A DNA stretch of 64,000 nucleotides, taken from the NCBI RefSeq assembly GCF_958298935.1, contig NC_084933.1, positions 7,361,001 through 7,425,000 on the forward strand, in the 5' to 3' direction. A model generated the notes under the pieces. It did not search any database, was not told where the DNA came from, and worked only from the letters and a program-made list of their open reading frames with translations. A program made the translations under genes and the position numbers. This stretch comes from Phragmites australis. Taxonomy: Eukaryota; Streptophyta; Magnoliopsida; Poales; Poaceae. This document shows, piece after piece, positions 1 to 12,600 of the stretch. Each line of letters starts with the position of its first letter. Within the stretch, counting starts at the first letter, position 1.

Positions 1-1450
1 ACTTTCATTATTACATAAAAGAGGCACAATTTTGAACTTAACATCATAATCTAACAAAGTTTGTCTCATCCATAGCAATTGAGCACAATAACTACACATG
101 GAAATATATTTCGCTTCAGTGGTGGATAGAGCTACGGAGTTTTGTTTCTTGGATGACCATGAAACTAGCGATCTTCCTAGAAATTGGCAACTTCCGTATG
201 TGCTTTTTCTATCTACTTTACAACCCACATAATCGGAATCTGAATATCTAATTAATTCAAATTTAGCACATTTTGGATACCAAAGCCCTATACTAGGAGA
301 GTATTTTAAATATCTCAAAATGTGTTTAATGGCCATTAAATGGCATTCTTTAGGTGATTCTTGAAACCTTGCACACATGCACACACTAAATACGATATCG
401 GCCTTAGATACGGTAAGGTAAAACAAGCTACATATTATAGATTTATAAGGCTTTAAATTTACCGGTTTACCTTCCTCATCAAGATCAAGATGAGCATTTG
501 TCGTCATGGGAGTCTTGATAGGCTTTGCATCCTCCATGCCAAATTTTTTCAATAAATTCTTTGAATATTTGGATTGGCTAATGAATGTCCCATCTTTAAG
601 TTGCTTGATTTGAAGTCCAAGGAAGAAGCTCAATTCTTCAATCATAGACATTTCAAATTTCCTAGACATCATTTCACCAAATTCTTCGCAAAAATCTTGG
701 TTAGTATACACAAAAATGATATCATCAACATATTTTGGATAGACAGATAAATCATTTGTAATAGATTTAGTGAACAAAATAGTATCAACTTTCCCAACTT
801 TGAAGCCTTTTAAAACAAGAAAATCAATATGTTTCTCATACCATGCATGTGAGGCTTGTTTAAGGCCATAGAGAGCTTTAGAGAGTTTATACACATGATT
901 AGGCCTTTTAGAATCTTCAAAACTGGGTGATTGTTCAACCCACATGAATTCACTAATTTTACTATTTAAAAAGTCACTTTTCACATCCATTTGATATAAC
1001 TTGATATTATGAGATGAAGTAAATACAAGCAAGATTCTAATAGCTTCAAGTCTAGCTACGGGTGCGAAAGTTTCACCAAAATTCAAATATTTGACTTGAG
1101 TGTATCCTTGTGCAACTAATCTTGCTTTGTTTCTTATAACAATTCCTTCTTCATCTTGCTTATTTAGAAATACCCATTTTGTGCTAATCACATTGTGATC
1201 TCTTAGATGTGGTATTTCTATCAATTCCCATATATTGTTGTGGGTGAAGTTGTTTAACTCTTTATGCATTGTATTCACACAACCTTGAGCGTCAAGTGCT
1301 TCTTTTATACGATTAGACTCAATAGAGGATACAAAAGAATATTGTTCACAAAATGAAGCAACACGAGAACGAGTTTGAACACCCTTACTAATGTCTCCAA
1401 CAATTTGATCAATGGGGTGATCCTTGGCAGTGGCATGGTGAATTTTTGGA
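1..1450 (-). pseudogene. copia reverse transcriptase and RNase H
   Basis: The minus-strand translation reads as a copia RT in one frame as far as I followed it. NVISTKWVFLNKQDEEGI near 1195-1140 is followed by KARLVAQGYTQV, then the catalytic YVDDII box near 720-735, and the conserved LYGLKQASHAWYEK block near 830-880. The RNase H end is seen as YSDSDYVGC near 225-250 and SVALSTTEAKYIS near 100-140. The frame has no stop before the window edge. Upstream (1455-1870) the linker between integrase and RT is frameshifted. The enzyme would copy the element's RNA into DNA. This block looks less decayed than gag and integrase of the same element. Confidence 0.85.
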
Positions 1451-1877
1451 TGAGCTACCGGCTCTTGTGATGTAGTTGATGAAGTAGTAGCTCCTTGTGA
1501 TTGATCTTCCTCGTCCTCCACATCATGAGCTTAAACTTGATCATTTGTAGTGGAAATAGATGGAATGGTCTGAATTGAGGTAGATGGATCATCTTCTTAT
1601 TCACCTTCATTTTTTGCTTGATGTTGCTTATTGACATATTATTGACAGCTCTTCTTAAGTATTCATTACCTATATCATCCAAATTTTCTTGCTCTTCTTG
1701 AGAGCCATTAGTTTAATTAAATTCAACATTAAGCGTCTCTTTAACCAAACCTGAATTTTTGCTGTAGACACGATAAGCTTTACTATGAGAGAAATAACCA
1801 AGTAGGAAACCTTCATCACAATTTCTTTGGAATTTTCATAAACGAGTACCTTTCTTTAGAATGTAGCATTTACATCC

Positions 1878-2680
1878 TGTTGGAGGATGTTATTAAGGAC
1901 CCCCGACGGCCCCTTGGCTTAATTAGCTCAGCCTCCCAAAGGTTGAGCCTATTCCCGCCTTCCGAAGCCCCGACCTTCCGGAGCTCAGCCTCCCGAAGGT
2001 TCGGTCTCCGAGGCTTTAGCCTCCCCCTTCCGAAGACCTGGCCTTCCAGAGCTCCACCTTCCAAAGGCCCGGTCCCCGAGGCTTCGGCCTCGGGCTGCCT
2101 GGGCTGGCTTCCTGGAGGTTACTGGATGACGCATTAGTCCTCAGGAAAGATCTGCCAAAAAGCAAGAACCAGTCGTACTTTGCCTATGAGGAAGTGACCG
2201 GCATTTAATGCTTAGGCTAGTGGACGTTGCTCTGACACCCCAGCATGATGGTACCTACCCTGACACCCCTGGCGGTGCGGCCCCGGGCCGCAATTGGTAA
2301 CCGGCTCGCCCCCTTCAGGGGGCAGGCACCACGATAATTACCACGGTGGATATTTATCTCCCGACAGGATAGAAGGTAGTCTTCTGGGATAAGGCTCAGT
2401 AATTTGGCCGGATCCCGGATATTTGTATATTATGATAACTTGTATTCCAAGCTACACATGGCCCTATAAATAGGAGGCCATGGTCCTCTGGGCAGGAGGA
2501 TGGACACGGAGCATGAATCACAGCAAACCTGTGATTCTCCCCCCAGATCGATCCATTTACCTACCATCAATATACTCGTGGAGTTCCTTCCTCTCGAACT
2601 TCGTCTCCAAGCTTGAGTCTCCTCTTTAGAAGAAACTCTCAGCGTATTTGCTGGAGCAAGACGAACTCTAGAACCAAGCA
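1878..2680 (+). repeat. 5' LTR of the nested element
   Basis: It starts with TGTTGGAGGATGTTATTAAG and ends near AACCAAGCA, where the final CA is approximate because the end is mutated relative to the other LTR. A promoter-like CCCTATAAATAGGAGG lies near 2461-2476. Compared with the other LTR it has many substitutions and an indel of about 24 bp near 2280-2305, which indicates an old insertion. No good primer binding site beginning with TGG follows it. Confidence 0.85.
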
Positions 2681-3699
2681 TCCGAAGAGGACACCAGGGG
2701 ATCCTCTGGCTCGACCTTAACCAAAATGTCGGTAGCCACCTGCGAGTCAACACGGCCAACGGAATCGCGGGGCATAACAAAGCGACTCCACCGACGAACG
2801 AACGGAGTAGCCCCTAACGCACTAGAAGCACTCGATCCCTCCCCGGGGGCACTATCCAAGGTACAGACGAAGCCTCCTCTGGCCTCGGGCCGCCGTACCT
2901 ATACACGCAGAGCAAACTTTGGTTGAAACTCAAGGGCTCAAACGTCCCAGAAACAACATAGGTAAAACACATGAAGACAGGTGCGATTTCCATCAAATAA
3001 AGGAAAGATTATATACATAAAGCAGAAGGAGGCGGTCAACATACTAGAACTCAGCCCCCCTCCCCGGGAAAGAAAAGAAAACAAAGACAACTGCAGTAGA
3101 GCTACACCTCTGGGGCATCCACGCTTGGCTCCGGAGGGACAACAACACCAGAAAAAGCTCCCCCAGAGGGCCGCAAAACACCCATAGACTCCGAGTGAAG
3201 CACCAGGCCTCCCAACGAAGAACTCGGGCGAAGGCCCCCCAAGGCACTCAGAGCCCCCTGACCGGCCATGAAGTGTAATGTCACATTCTAGCCATGATTC
3301 ACCCATACGCTGCAACGGAAGCTCTCAAAGGCTCCGCCAATCTCCACCGGAGGTGCCTCTGGCTAGAAGGCCTCGACCACGGAGTGCGGCACCTGCTGCT
3401 CCAATGCTTCGAAGGGACCAATCCCCGCCTGGTGCAGCAGGGTCAGCTGAAGTGCAGCAGCCACAAGAGCACTGGACCTCGCAAAAGCCTCCGCGTCCCT
3501 AACCATAACCTTCGCGGTAGACCTAAGCCAAAAGAGCGGCATGATCCTCTGAGTCGGAGGGAAGTGGTGGACATCGGGCCCCTAGCCCGCTCAAGGCATC
3601 AGAGGTAATCTGGGCCACCTCCAACGCTAGTGTCGTTAACTGATGGCACTCCAAACGCAGTGCCCCTCTGATGCCCGAACCTCCTCCAGCTCTCACCGC

Positions 3700-6293
3700 A
3701 TATTTACCACCGCTGCCCGAAGGGTATCAACATCACTTTCGGCGGACACACAGGCCATGTTGGCCACATCAGCAACCTTCTTCGCCTCCTAGAGGTCTTC
3801 AGCAGCCTTCCAAGCCTCAGCCTCCGCATGCTCACGAAGCACCATCTTCTCATGAAGACGACCCTCCGCAGACACCGCCCATTTTTGGGCCTCTTCCAAA
3901 GCCTGGCGTCTGCCACCTCCCAGCACCCTCGTTAAAATTTCTTGCTGCAAGGCACCACAAAAAGATGGAAAAAGACAAGATAAGCTACCCAGGACCCAAC
4001 ACCGGATTCGGCAATCATAACTAACACTACTGACCTGAAGGACAGCTACCGCCAATTGCGCCTCCAGCTCCTCCAGGGGATGCTAGGCCAACACTCTCTC
4101 GACCTCCCCACTCTAAAGCAGAGAGGAGGCCACAGAGAAAGCCCTTAACACCTCCGGGCGCGCGCGAAGTCATCCAGGGTCAGGATCCTGAGGCCAGGGC
4201 CCCCCTCAACCGCTCCGAAGGGACTCCCGGTGGAGGGCACGGCACCTCGGGCACCAGCCACCGTGGGTGGGCCACCAGCAGACTCCGGGCCCCGCGGGAA
4301 CGAAGCCATGTCCCGCAAGACGGCCCTCGGAGACCCCTCTGAAGGAGTCTGCGATCTCTGCTGGGCCTCCGAGGCCCCAAAGGGTGGAGTCAAGGTCGCA
4401 TCCACCTCGAAGGTCGCTACAACAAAAAAAAAATACGAATTAAGATCCCACCGCATGACCAAAAGGGTATGACTAACAAAGCAAACCACACCTGGTTCCC
4501 CTGAACCTCTTACAAGAGGACCCATAGCATCCTCAGCATCCGAGTCAATAAGACTGAAGTCAAAGTCCACGGAGGCCACGCCTCACCGTTGGCTCTAGCC
4601 GTGACCCGCAACATCCGGGGAGGCTCGGTCCTTCCCATAGCCATTGCCGCCACCCTGGCCCTCGCCTCCGGACTGATCACTCACACTCCCAACCCGCCTC
4701 AAGCGCTTCTTGCGAACTAGGGGCACCTCCGATGACTCGGACATCGAACCAGTATGCGAGCCTCCGGATGGTGAGGGCCGCCGAGCCTAGAGCGTCCTTG
4801 TACAAACAGGGGGGCCCGCACGCGCTCGTTTTCCAGCAGCCCTAGGCTCTAGAGGATCCCGCCATGACAGAGCCCCCACGCCAAGGTAAAAATAGACATG
4901 ATTGTACCGCTCCTAACTTCGTACCTGGGCCACCCACCGCTCCCGCTCCGCAATAGTAGGGGGCCAAGGATCACCTCCATGATCCCTGCCGCACGCTCCA
5001 GGGGGAGGCAGCTCTCTGAAAGAAAAAAGATGGCTCATATTGGCAGATCGAGAACCCAACTACAAATGGAACTCACCAGCGCTAACGGGCGGACCAGAAT
5101 ACACCTTCGGCCACTCTTCCACACCTTGCTCAAAAACGCAATTCCAGTCCATTTGGAGGGGCCGGACACGCAACATGGTGAACTCCTCCAAGAGGCCACC
5201 CATGCTCATCTTCTCGGCCACCCTTCGGAGAAGGGCCAGCCATGAGGCAAACTAGTCGTCCGTAATCCCCGTCTCCAACTCCGGAACATACGCGATATCC
5301 CAGTTAATGGAGCGAAGGGACGATGCAGGGCCGACACTGTAGAAGAACCACCACTGCAACCAACCGGTATACCACCGGCCGTTGATGGCCTTCGCGGGAA
5401 GGCATCGCGATACTGTGGCCGTATCTAGAAGTTGATACTCCCAAAACTGAGGGGCCTCTTCGTCCCCTCGACTTTGATCAACTTCAGCTACCAGCTGGCA
5501 AAGTGGAGGGCCGCGAAGAAATCCGCCCTCCCTTCACACCCCTCCGCCCGCATGGCCCACTCAAAGGTGGTCAGGCAGGCAATGGCGTTGGCGTGGAGAT
5601 GCGGGAGCTACACGTAGAAGTGGTAGAGCACCTCTTCAAGAAACGGCACTAGGAAAAACTAGGCCCACCTCGAAGAAAGCCTCAAACACCATGACCTCAT
5701 GGGCCAGAGGCTTCAGGACATCCTCCCCCAGTGAAGGCCGAGCGACGGCTCGGGAGGGGATCTTCCCCTCCCTAACCATCCGGTCGAGCTCCTCGTCACC
5801 GATGACAGACAATACCAATGCGGTGGTTTGTCGGGAGTGGCTTTTGCTGGCGCACCGAAACTCCACTCCCGGTAGCGGCCCATCAGCAACGGGGAAGCCG
5901 ATGACACCTAAGGGTCCCCCACCACAGCTACCCCGGCCATCTCCCCCGTCGCCTGAGTTTCAGCTTCACTCGGGGTACTGAGGTCGGCCATATGAACCGC
6001 AAGAGGATGGCGAAAGGAGCTAAAATATGAAAGAGAGGGGAGTAGAGATCAAGGAACAGCTCATGCAAGGCAAGAGGCACCGAAGATAAAGGCAGATGAG
6101 AACAAGGAGTCGGCAAAAAGGTTGCTCTGGGCAATTCCCCTCCTGCTACAAATAGGGGGCACGCGCCGCTTTCGCCTGCTAGGCCGAAATCATAGGGGAG
6201 CAAAATCGACTCCCCTGCCCCCCCAACGACAAGACGACACGCGTCCCACGCTCCACCAAATAGGGCAGGACTACACCTCTCCCCAGGGCACAT
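3700..6293 (-). pseudogene. Antisense Transposase_28-like (gypsy accessory) reading frame
   Basis: On the strand opposite to the LTR promoter, broken frames give EELDRMVREGKIPSR and VMVFEAFFEVGLVFP near 5650-5800, then LHANAIACLTTFEWAMRAEG near 5545-5600. These match the plant family annotated as putative gypsy-type transposon or Transposase_28. Further on are an acidic piece (SLIDSDAEDAMG near 4510-4560) and a coiled-coil-like Glu/Ala-rich part (EEAQKWAVSAEGRLHEKM near 3830-3900). At least one stop and several frame changes interrupt it. Such antisense frames are described in Tat-lineage gypsy elements; their function is unknown. Confidence 0.6.
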
Positions 6294-6477
6294 TCAATGC
6301 CCCATGTCACCAATGTCATCCAACACGTCGTTCCGTCACCCAAGTCAAATCGTCCTGGGCAAGCCAAGCGATTCTCAAACCACGAACCATCAACCACAAG
6401 CCAAGGACCGCCGGGGGCCCTGCTCCAAAGGAACCGTGGGCCCAACCACTCCGTTGGTCGCCCCCGCAAGGGGCTAC

Positions 6478-7264
6478 TATTGGGGGACGTTATTAAGGAC
6501 CCCCGACGGCCCCTTGGCTTAATTAGCTTAGCCTCCCAAAGGTTGAGCCTATTTTCGCCTTCTGAAGCCCCAGCCTTCTAGAGCTCAGCCTCCCGAAGGT
6601 TTGGTCTTCGAGGCTTTAGCCTCCCGAAGCCTCCCCCTTCTGAAGCCCCGGCCTTCCAGAGCTCTGCCTTCCGAAGGCCCGGTCCCCGAGGCTTTGGCCT
6701 CGGGCTGCCCAGGCCGGCTTCCCGGAGGTTACTAGGTGACGCATCAGTCCTCAGGAAAGATCTGCCAAAAAGAAAGAACAAGTTGTACTTTGCCTGCAAG
6801 GAAGTAACTGGCATTTAATGCTTAGGCTACTGGACGCCGCTCTGACACCCCAGCATGATGGTACCTCTCCTGACACCCCTGGCGGTGCGGCTCACCCCTT
6901 TTAGGGGGTAGGCACCACGATAATTACCATAGTGGATATTTATCTCCTGACAGGACAGAAGGTAGTCTTTCGGGATAAGGCTCAGTAATTTGGTCGTATC
7001 CCAGATATTTTTACATTATAATAACGTGTACGCCAAGCTACGCATGGCCCTATAAATAGGAGGCCATGGTCCTCTGGGCAGGGGGACGGACACAGAGCAC
7101 GAATCACAGCAAACCTATGATTCTCCCCCTAGATTGATCCATTTTCCTACCATAATATACTCGTGGTGTTCCTTCCTCTCAAACTTCGTCTCCAAACTTG
7201 AGTCTCCTCTTTAGAAGAAACTCTCGACGTATTTGCTAGAGCAACACGAACCCTTGCTCCAACA
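6478..7264 (+). repeat. 3' LTR of the nested element
   Basis: It starts TATTGGGGGACGTTATTAAG and ends TTGCTCCAACA, directly followed by the CATCC target duplication. A purine-rich AAGGGGC stretch just upstream (about 6468-6474) fits a polypurine tract. It is collinear with 1878-2680 and has a TATAAATAGGAGG box near 7050-7062. Confidence 0.88.
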
Positions 7265-8410
7265 CATCCAAATACCCAAAAATATGAGATGTTTGGTTTT
7301 CTTCCAATAAAGAGCTCATATGGAGTCTTCTTCAACAAACGGTGACAAGATAACCTATTTGAGAAATGGCATGCGGTATAAATAACTTTGGTCCAAAAAT
7401 TGTCTGAAACATTGTATTTTGAAAGCATTGATCTTGCCATATCAATTACAGTCCAACTCTTCATTTCAACTACTCCATTTTGCTCTAGAGTCTATTTGGC
7501 CAAGAATTCATATTTAATTCTCTTTTCCTCACAAAAATCCTCAACCTTTATGTTCTTTAATCCAGAGCCATTGTCACTTCTCACTTTCTTGACTTTGAAC
7601 TCAAATTAAATTTTGTCCCTCTTAGCAAAGCTTTTAAAAGTGTTAAATACAATAGTCTTATCATGTAGAAAGAATACCCAAGTATATCTAGAAAAATCGT
7701 CAACAATGGCAAGATAATAGCTATTACCTCCAATACTTACATATGTGATTGGGCAAAAGTCCATATGTAATAATTCCAATGGTCCTGAGCTTGACATGAA
7801 GCTTTTGTACGAATGTGAATTTCCTACTTGCTTTCCAGCTTCACAAGCACTACATAGTTTGTACTTCTCAAATTTCACATCTTACAATCCTACTACTACA
7901 TCATGCTTTAGCAAATGATTTAATTGATTCATACCAACATGACCAAGCCTTCTAAGCCAAAGCCAACCTTCCGATGACTTTGTAAACAAACATGTGCTTT
8001 GGCTAGCATCATTAGAAGAGAAATCAACTAGATAAAGATTACCATGCCTAAAGCCTTTGAAAACAACTCTATTATCCTTCATGCTAGATATTATCACATC
8101 ATTTGGAGAGAAAGTGCATGAAAGACGAAGATCACATAATTGAGCAACAGATAATAAATTGAAATATAGAGATTCAACTAGCAAGATATTTGAAATAGAC
8201 AAATAATTTGAGATATCATTTTTACCAAATCCATTTACCTTTCCTTTGCTATTATCTCCAAAAGTGATTTCGATCCATCATTGCTTATAGTTGTGAACAT
8301 CCTTTGATTTACAGTCCTGTGTTGAGTGCATCCACTATATAGCACACAATGTCTCTCACCGAACTTGTAGTGTAGCTACAAAACAAAGTTAAGCTCTTTT
8401 AGGTACCCAA
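7265..8410 (-). pseudogene. copia protease remnant and integrase
   Basis: Minus-strand frames show the GAG-pre-integrase and zinc region (RRLGHVGMNQLNHLL near 7920-7965; CSACEAGKQ near 7830-7855), then the integrase core (LELLHMDFCPITYVS and YYLAIVDDFSRYTWVFF at 7680-7790). It continues in another frame as TACHFSNRLSCHRLLKKTPY to the insertion point at 7270. The Asp-Ser-Gly protease site expected near 8300-8340 is frameshifted. Two frames and several stops mean no functional product. Confidence 0.8.
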
Positions 8411-10330
8411 CTTATTTGGATCCTTGGATGTTAGTTACCAAGACTTTAGGCATCCAAATGTTTTTTTTAGCACCAACTCTAGGAGTGCCAACAAATCTAG
8501 CTTTAACACTACTATTTGAACATCTATTAAGAACATAGCATGAATCAAAAGATGCATATGAATTATCCTTAAGGTTTTTGTAATCTTTTTCAACATGTCC
8601 GATTTTCTTGTATTTCATGCAAATAACCACTACCCTTCACAAAAGTGGTTTTGTGATGGGTGAATGCTTTTTTACCCTTCATGGAAACATACCCAAAGCC
8701 TTCTTTCTTGATAGAGAACCATCGACTATCCAAGACTTGACTAATTTTGGATTCTCCAATATAGCATCTTTCTAGATCATTGGCTAGTTTTTTTAACCTT
8801 TTCTTTTAACTTTTTATTCTCATCAATATTCAAAGTATCGTTGCAGGATATAGCATTAGGTAAAGAAAGTAAATCATCATGCAAGATAGATGTAATCATA
8901 AGAGATGAAGTAGACATATCATCTAGAATATTGCAAGATATACTGATAACTACTTTAGTTTTGTTGGTTTCACAAGCAATAAGAGAGTCATGAGCTTTCT
9001 TAAGCATCTCATGAGTTTATTTTAGATCCTCACAAGAGATTTAGATCCTCATAGGATTCTTAAAGAGAAGTGTGTTTTTGCTTCAATTCCTTAAACTTTG
9101 TTCTTTCTTTGCTCATAAAGTAATCAAAACAATTTATTAACTCAACTAGATCATCATATGAATATTCATCTTCATCACAAAATACCTTAGAATAACCTTT
9201 TGCCATGAGACAAAAAGGTGTGGAGAAGAGTGAAGATGCCTCCTTGATGGCTACAGTGGCAAAGCCCTTTTGAGATGGCTTCTCTTCATCGAAGTCAGAG
9301 CTTGAGCTTGCATCCAAATCCCACTCAATATAACATGCTTGACCATCTTTCTTCTTCTTATAGGATTTATTAATACCTTCTTTTCATCACTCTCCTTCTT
9401 CTTGGAATATTTTTCTTCTTTGTTCTTACAATGTGTGGCAATATGTCATTTTTCACCACATTCAAAACATCTTCTTTATTCAAAGGGATTCCCTTTGAAA
9501 GATTATTCCTTTTTTCTATATCCACTTTGATATTTTTTTCTTCTTCATGAATTTCTTAACTATTCTCACAAAGGGAGTCATTTCTTCATCATCATCTTCA
9601 TCATCACTCTCTTCATGATTATTTTTGTCTCTTGATGCTTCAGCCTTGAATGCAACATTTTTGTTATTGGCATCGGTAGCATCATCATGAAGGTCTTCTT
9701 GTGACTTCTTAAAAATGTCATAAAGTGACAATTTCACTTATGATTTACATTGGAGTTGTATCCTTCAGATTAGATCTCACCAGCAAAGTCATAATAGTGT
9801 CATATGTGTTAGGCAAAACTCTAAGAAATTTATGAGACTACATCCATACCAAGCCCCTTGAGCTCAATATTATGTTGTTTAAACAATTGAACATTTTGAC
9901 AATTCTTTCATTTGGCAACATAGTAAATTTCTTAAGTTGCCCTTTGTAAACAAAAAGTTTTCCATCCTTAACCATAGTTGTCCCTTCATGGATTTCTTTT
10001 AGCCTTTCCCAAATGTAATGAACGGTCTCAAGTTTGCAAATGCGATTAAACTCATTAAGATCTAAAGCACCATAAAGGACATTCATAGCTTAAGTATTTG
10101 CAAGGGTATTTTTCCTATCTTCATTGGTAAGATTAGTAGGATCAAGAATTATAAAAAATTTATCCACTATATCTCATAGCTTACCGCCTATAGTCTTAAG
10201 ATGTCTAGTCATTCTAGCCTTCCAATAAATATAGTTTGACCTCTCAAAGAATGGTGGCTTCCTCACATTGACATGAGCGTCACTAATCCGACTCTGGAAT
10301 GGTTAAATCTGCTATAAAAAGGAGTCCTAG
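8411..10330 (-). pseudogene. copia gag (UBN2-like) with zinc-knuckle remnants
   Basis: The capsid-like part at 9838-10086 reads YIWERLKEIHEGTTMVKDGK, typical of UBN2/gag of copia elements. A CCHC zinc knuckle reading CFECGEK, stop, HIATHC lies near 9430-9480, with a stop where the glycine should be. A second knuckle-like piece (CMKYKKIGHVEKDYKN) lies near 8585-8625 and has lost cysteines. Acidic Asp/Glu-rich stretches near 9560-9620 and 9150-9320 are usual in this gag type. Multiple frames and stops show it is dead. Confidence 0.75.
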
Positions 10331-10344
10331 GCTCTGATACTAGT

Positions 10345-11938
10345 TGTAGGATCTAGGATACGGACTAGAGGGGGGCGAATAGGTGGTTTCAAAATTAATT
10401 GCTTAGAGATCAATAGAACTTGCGAAAAACAACTAGTGATCACTAGAGAAATATGTAGCAACTTAGAACTATGTCAAGGTTTGCAATCCTCAGGTGACAT
10501 GCAACAAATTATATTCTAGGAAAATAAATTGCATAAGGTAAATTGCATGAATGTAAATAGCACAAGAGATAACACCCAAATTTATCCCGTGGTATTGGTG
10601 ATTTGCCGATCACCCCTAATCCACGTTGAGGTGAGTTCAAGCTTCTGACCGCTTCGCTACCAAGCATGTAACTCTTACACGAGAAAGGGATCACACCGAC
10701 CAACTTGATCCTAAGAAGGAATAAAACAATGAACTACTCGATACCTCAATTTCACCAGAGTAGAAATTTACCACTCCAGCAAGGCATGTCAAAGGCTTTC
10801 ACAATCACACCACCATGACTCCTTCACAAACTTTTTTGAAGGGATCAATGATGCAATAACCTCCAATCCATTTAGAAGGTAGCAACATTCAGGAGTAACA
10901 AGTCGATGATGCTTGCTTGAAATCACTAGTGCCACAAAGCTCAACTGCTACAATGCAATGCACTATATGCTCTCACACTCTCAAATGAGCAACCACTAAG
11001 CTAAGACAGGGCGAGAAGGGCAAGTGCTCAAGAGTTCAGAAATGAGGTGCTTGCTTGCCTCTTTGAACCTTTGAACCTGCAAGGGATCTATTTATAGCCC
11101 ACAACTCAAAATGTGGTTGTTGCCCAAGATTTGATAACTCTGCGCATCTGGTGGTCAGACCATAGTTCACCTGGTGGTCAGACCACCACCAGTACAACGG
11201 CTATAAAAGGTGTAATGATGACTCTAACATCACTCTGGCAGTCAAACTATCACTTGTCTTGGTCGGACCGTGAGCCTAGAACAGAGCATAAAAACTCTCT
11301 GTTCCTTGGTGATCAGACCGGCCATGTCCCACGATCAAACTACTAGCCAGAGCAGAGGGTCTAAACCCCTTGTTCCTTGGCGATCATACTGTTACTCACC
11401 ACGGTCAAATAGGGACTGAGGTCCTACTCAAAGTCTAAATGGTTTATACAGTGGTCAGACCATACATGCCTAGCGGTCAGACTGCTACACCTGGAACTGG
11501 AAGAAACTACCTTGTCTATACAACGGTCAGACTGGCCACTGCTGGCTGTCAGACCGCCACAACTCAAAACAAACAAAAGGTAGTTTTTCCTCAGTTATTC
11601 TGAAACTAAATTCCTCATTCTAGATGAGATGCAAGTTTGAGCAATTGTGACACTTTAGGTATCTCAAATAAACACACATAAACCCCTCTTAATAGTACGG
11701 CACTTATCCTATCAATACGGTCATTTCTCTTCTCTAAACACCATTGACCAGTAAAAAAAAACCCTACATTTTATATCTTTTCCTTGAGCTAGCCATTTGT
11801 TTATCTTCCACACATGCTTCTTCTAGCTTCGCAACATCTTTGAGACTAACTTTTCATAACTCAATTAAACAAGTTAGTCCACAAATTTCATATTGTCATT
11901 AATTACCAAAAACTCGAATTAGGGGTATAGATGCTTCA
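10345..11938 (-). repeat. 5' LTR of the copia element
   Basis: In plus coordinates it begins TGTAGGATCTAGGATACGG directly beside the primer binding site complement. I end it at ATGCTTCA because the preceding AATTAGGGGTATAGATGCTTCA-like end resembles SIRE-type LTR ends, and gypsy homology resumes at about 11943. An alternative end is CCCTACA at 11768, an inverted match to the start. The second LTR is outside the window, so the limits cannot be checked internally. It contains many GGTCAGACC-type motifs (11140-11560). Confidence 0.65.
11140..11560. repeat. Cluster of palindromic GGTCAGACC-type motifs inside the copia LTR
   Basis: Near-copies of the palindrome-like GGTCAGACC appear near 11150, 11173, 11261, 11311, 11453, 11475, 11524 and 11545, spaced about 20 to 140 bp apart, several with flanks that extend the symmetry (TGGTCAGACCA). 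They lie in the U3-like part of the LTR on the minus-strand reading. A regulatory role is inference only. Confidence 0.6.
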
Positions 11939-11959
11939 GATACTATGCATGTCCAATGG

Positions 11960-12600
11960 CTACCATGCAAAAATGGTCAGTTTTACTTGGACAAAGGTGG
12001 CGACCATGAGTTCCTATATAGAATCCAGGTTAGAGTTGATCCAAACGGTCTTTGATGGATCTTCTTATCCATGGGAATGGTTTTGACTTCACCATGAGAC
12101 TTCACCTGTTTTGGAGCAGCCCTGAACGGTAATGACTCCCTTGGGTCTTAGGATCTTCATGCACTGATAAGCATAGTGCATGGTAGCCATGAACTTGGCT
12201 AGAGTTGATCATCATAAGATGGTGTTGTATACCATCTCAAAATCGACCGCATCGAACAAAAACTTCTCTATCATGAAGTTATTGTGCTTCCCAAATGTGA
12301 CGAGAAGCGATATATGGCCAATGAGCATGACTAAAGATCTGGGTACTATGCCATGGAAGGCTTCAGTGACCGGCTTGATGGTAGATCGGGAGATGTGCAT
12401 CGCATCGAGTGCACATGAGAAAAGGATGTTCAGAGAACTTCCTTCATTGATAAGCACTCAAGAGACCTTGCAGTTGTTGATCGTAGAATCAAACACTATC
12501 GGGAAGTGGCCTGGACATACAAAGTTTTCTGGAAAGTCGTCTTGGCCGAAAGAGATTTCACCATTCGACAACTTGATGTCCTAGCATCCCTTTGGGATGG
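11960..12600 (-). pseudogene. gypsy aspartic protease region
   Basis: The minus frame at 12212-12457 reads MLINEGSSLNILFSCALDAM, in which the usual Asp-Gly-Gly active site has become Asn-Glu-Gly. It is followed by VTEAFHGIVPRS and VTFGKHNNFM, the standard order of Tat/Athila proteases. Sequence to the left is the linker to RT and ends at the copia LTR. The lost catalytic Asp and flanking stops indicate an inactive product. Confidence 0.75.

Larger units (their letters stand above)
1878..7264 (+). mobile_element. Non-autonomous LTR retrotransposon nested in the copia element
   Basis: Two direct LTRs (1878-2680 and 6478-7264) flank about 3.8 kb of internal DNA. The 5-bp target duplication CATCC lies at 1873-1877 and 7265-7269, and it rejoins the interrupted copia integrase frame (FGC then KCYILKKG). 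The termini are TGTTGG and CCAACA. A plus-strand TATA box in each LTR sets the orientation. The internal region has no gag, protease, RT or integrase that I could find. It carries instead an antisense Transposase_28-like frame, an accessory frame known from Tat-lineage gypsy elements. I read it as a deletion derivative moved in trans by a relative. Confidence 0.85.
1..11938 (-). mobile_element. SIRE/Opie-like Ty1-copia retrotransposon, interrupted, 3' end outside the window
   Basis: Reading the minus strand from 11938 leftwards one meets a long LTR, a tRNA-Met-type primer binding site (complement of GTATCAGAGCC at 10331-10344), gag, a degraded protease, integrase, and then reverse transcriptase and RNase H running off the left edge. 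The element is broken by another LTR element at 1878-7264. Gag through integrase carries stops and frameshifts, so it cannot be autonomous. The long LTR, the order integrase before RT, and a gag with two zinc-knuckle-like motifs fit the SIRE/Maximus lineage. Lineage placement is inference; copia identity is certain from the protein order. Confidence 0.9.
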
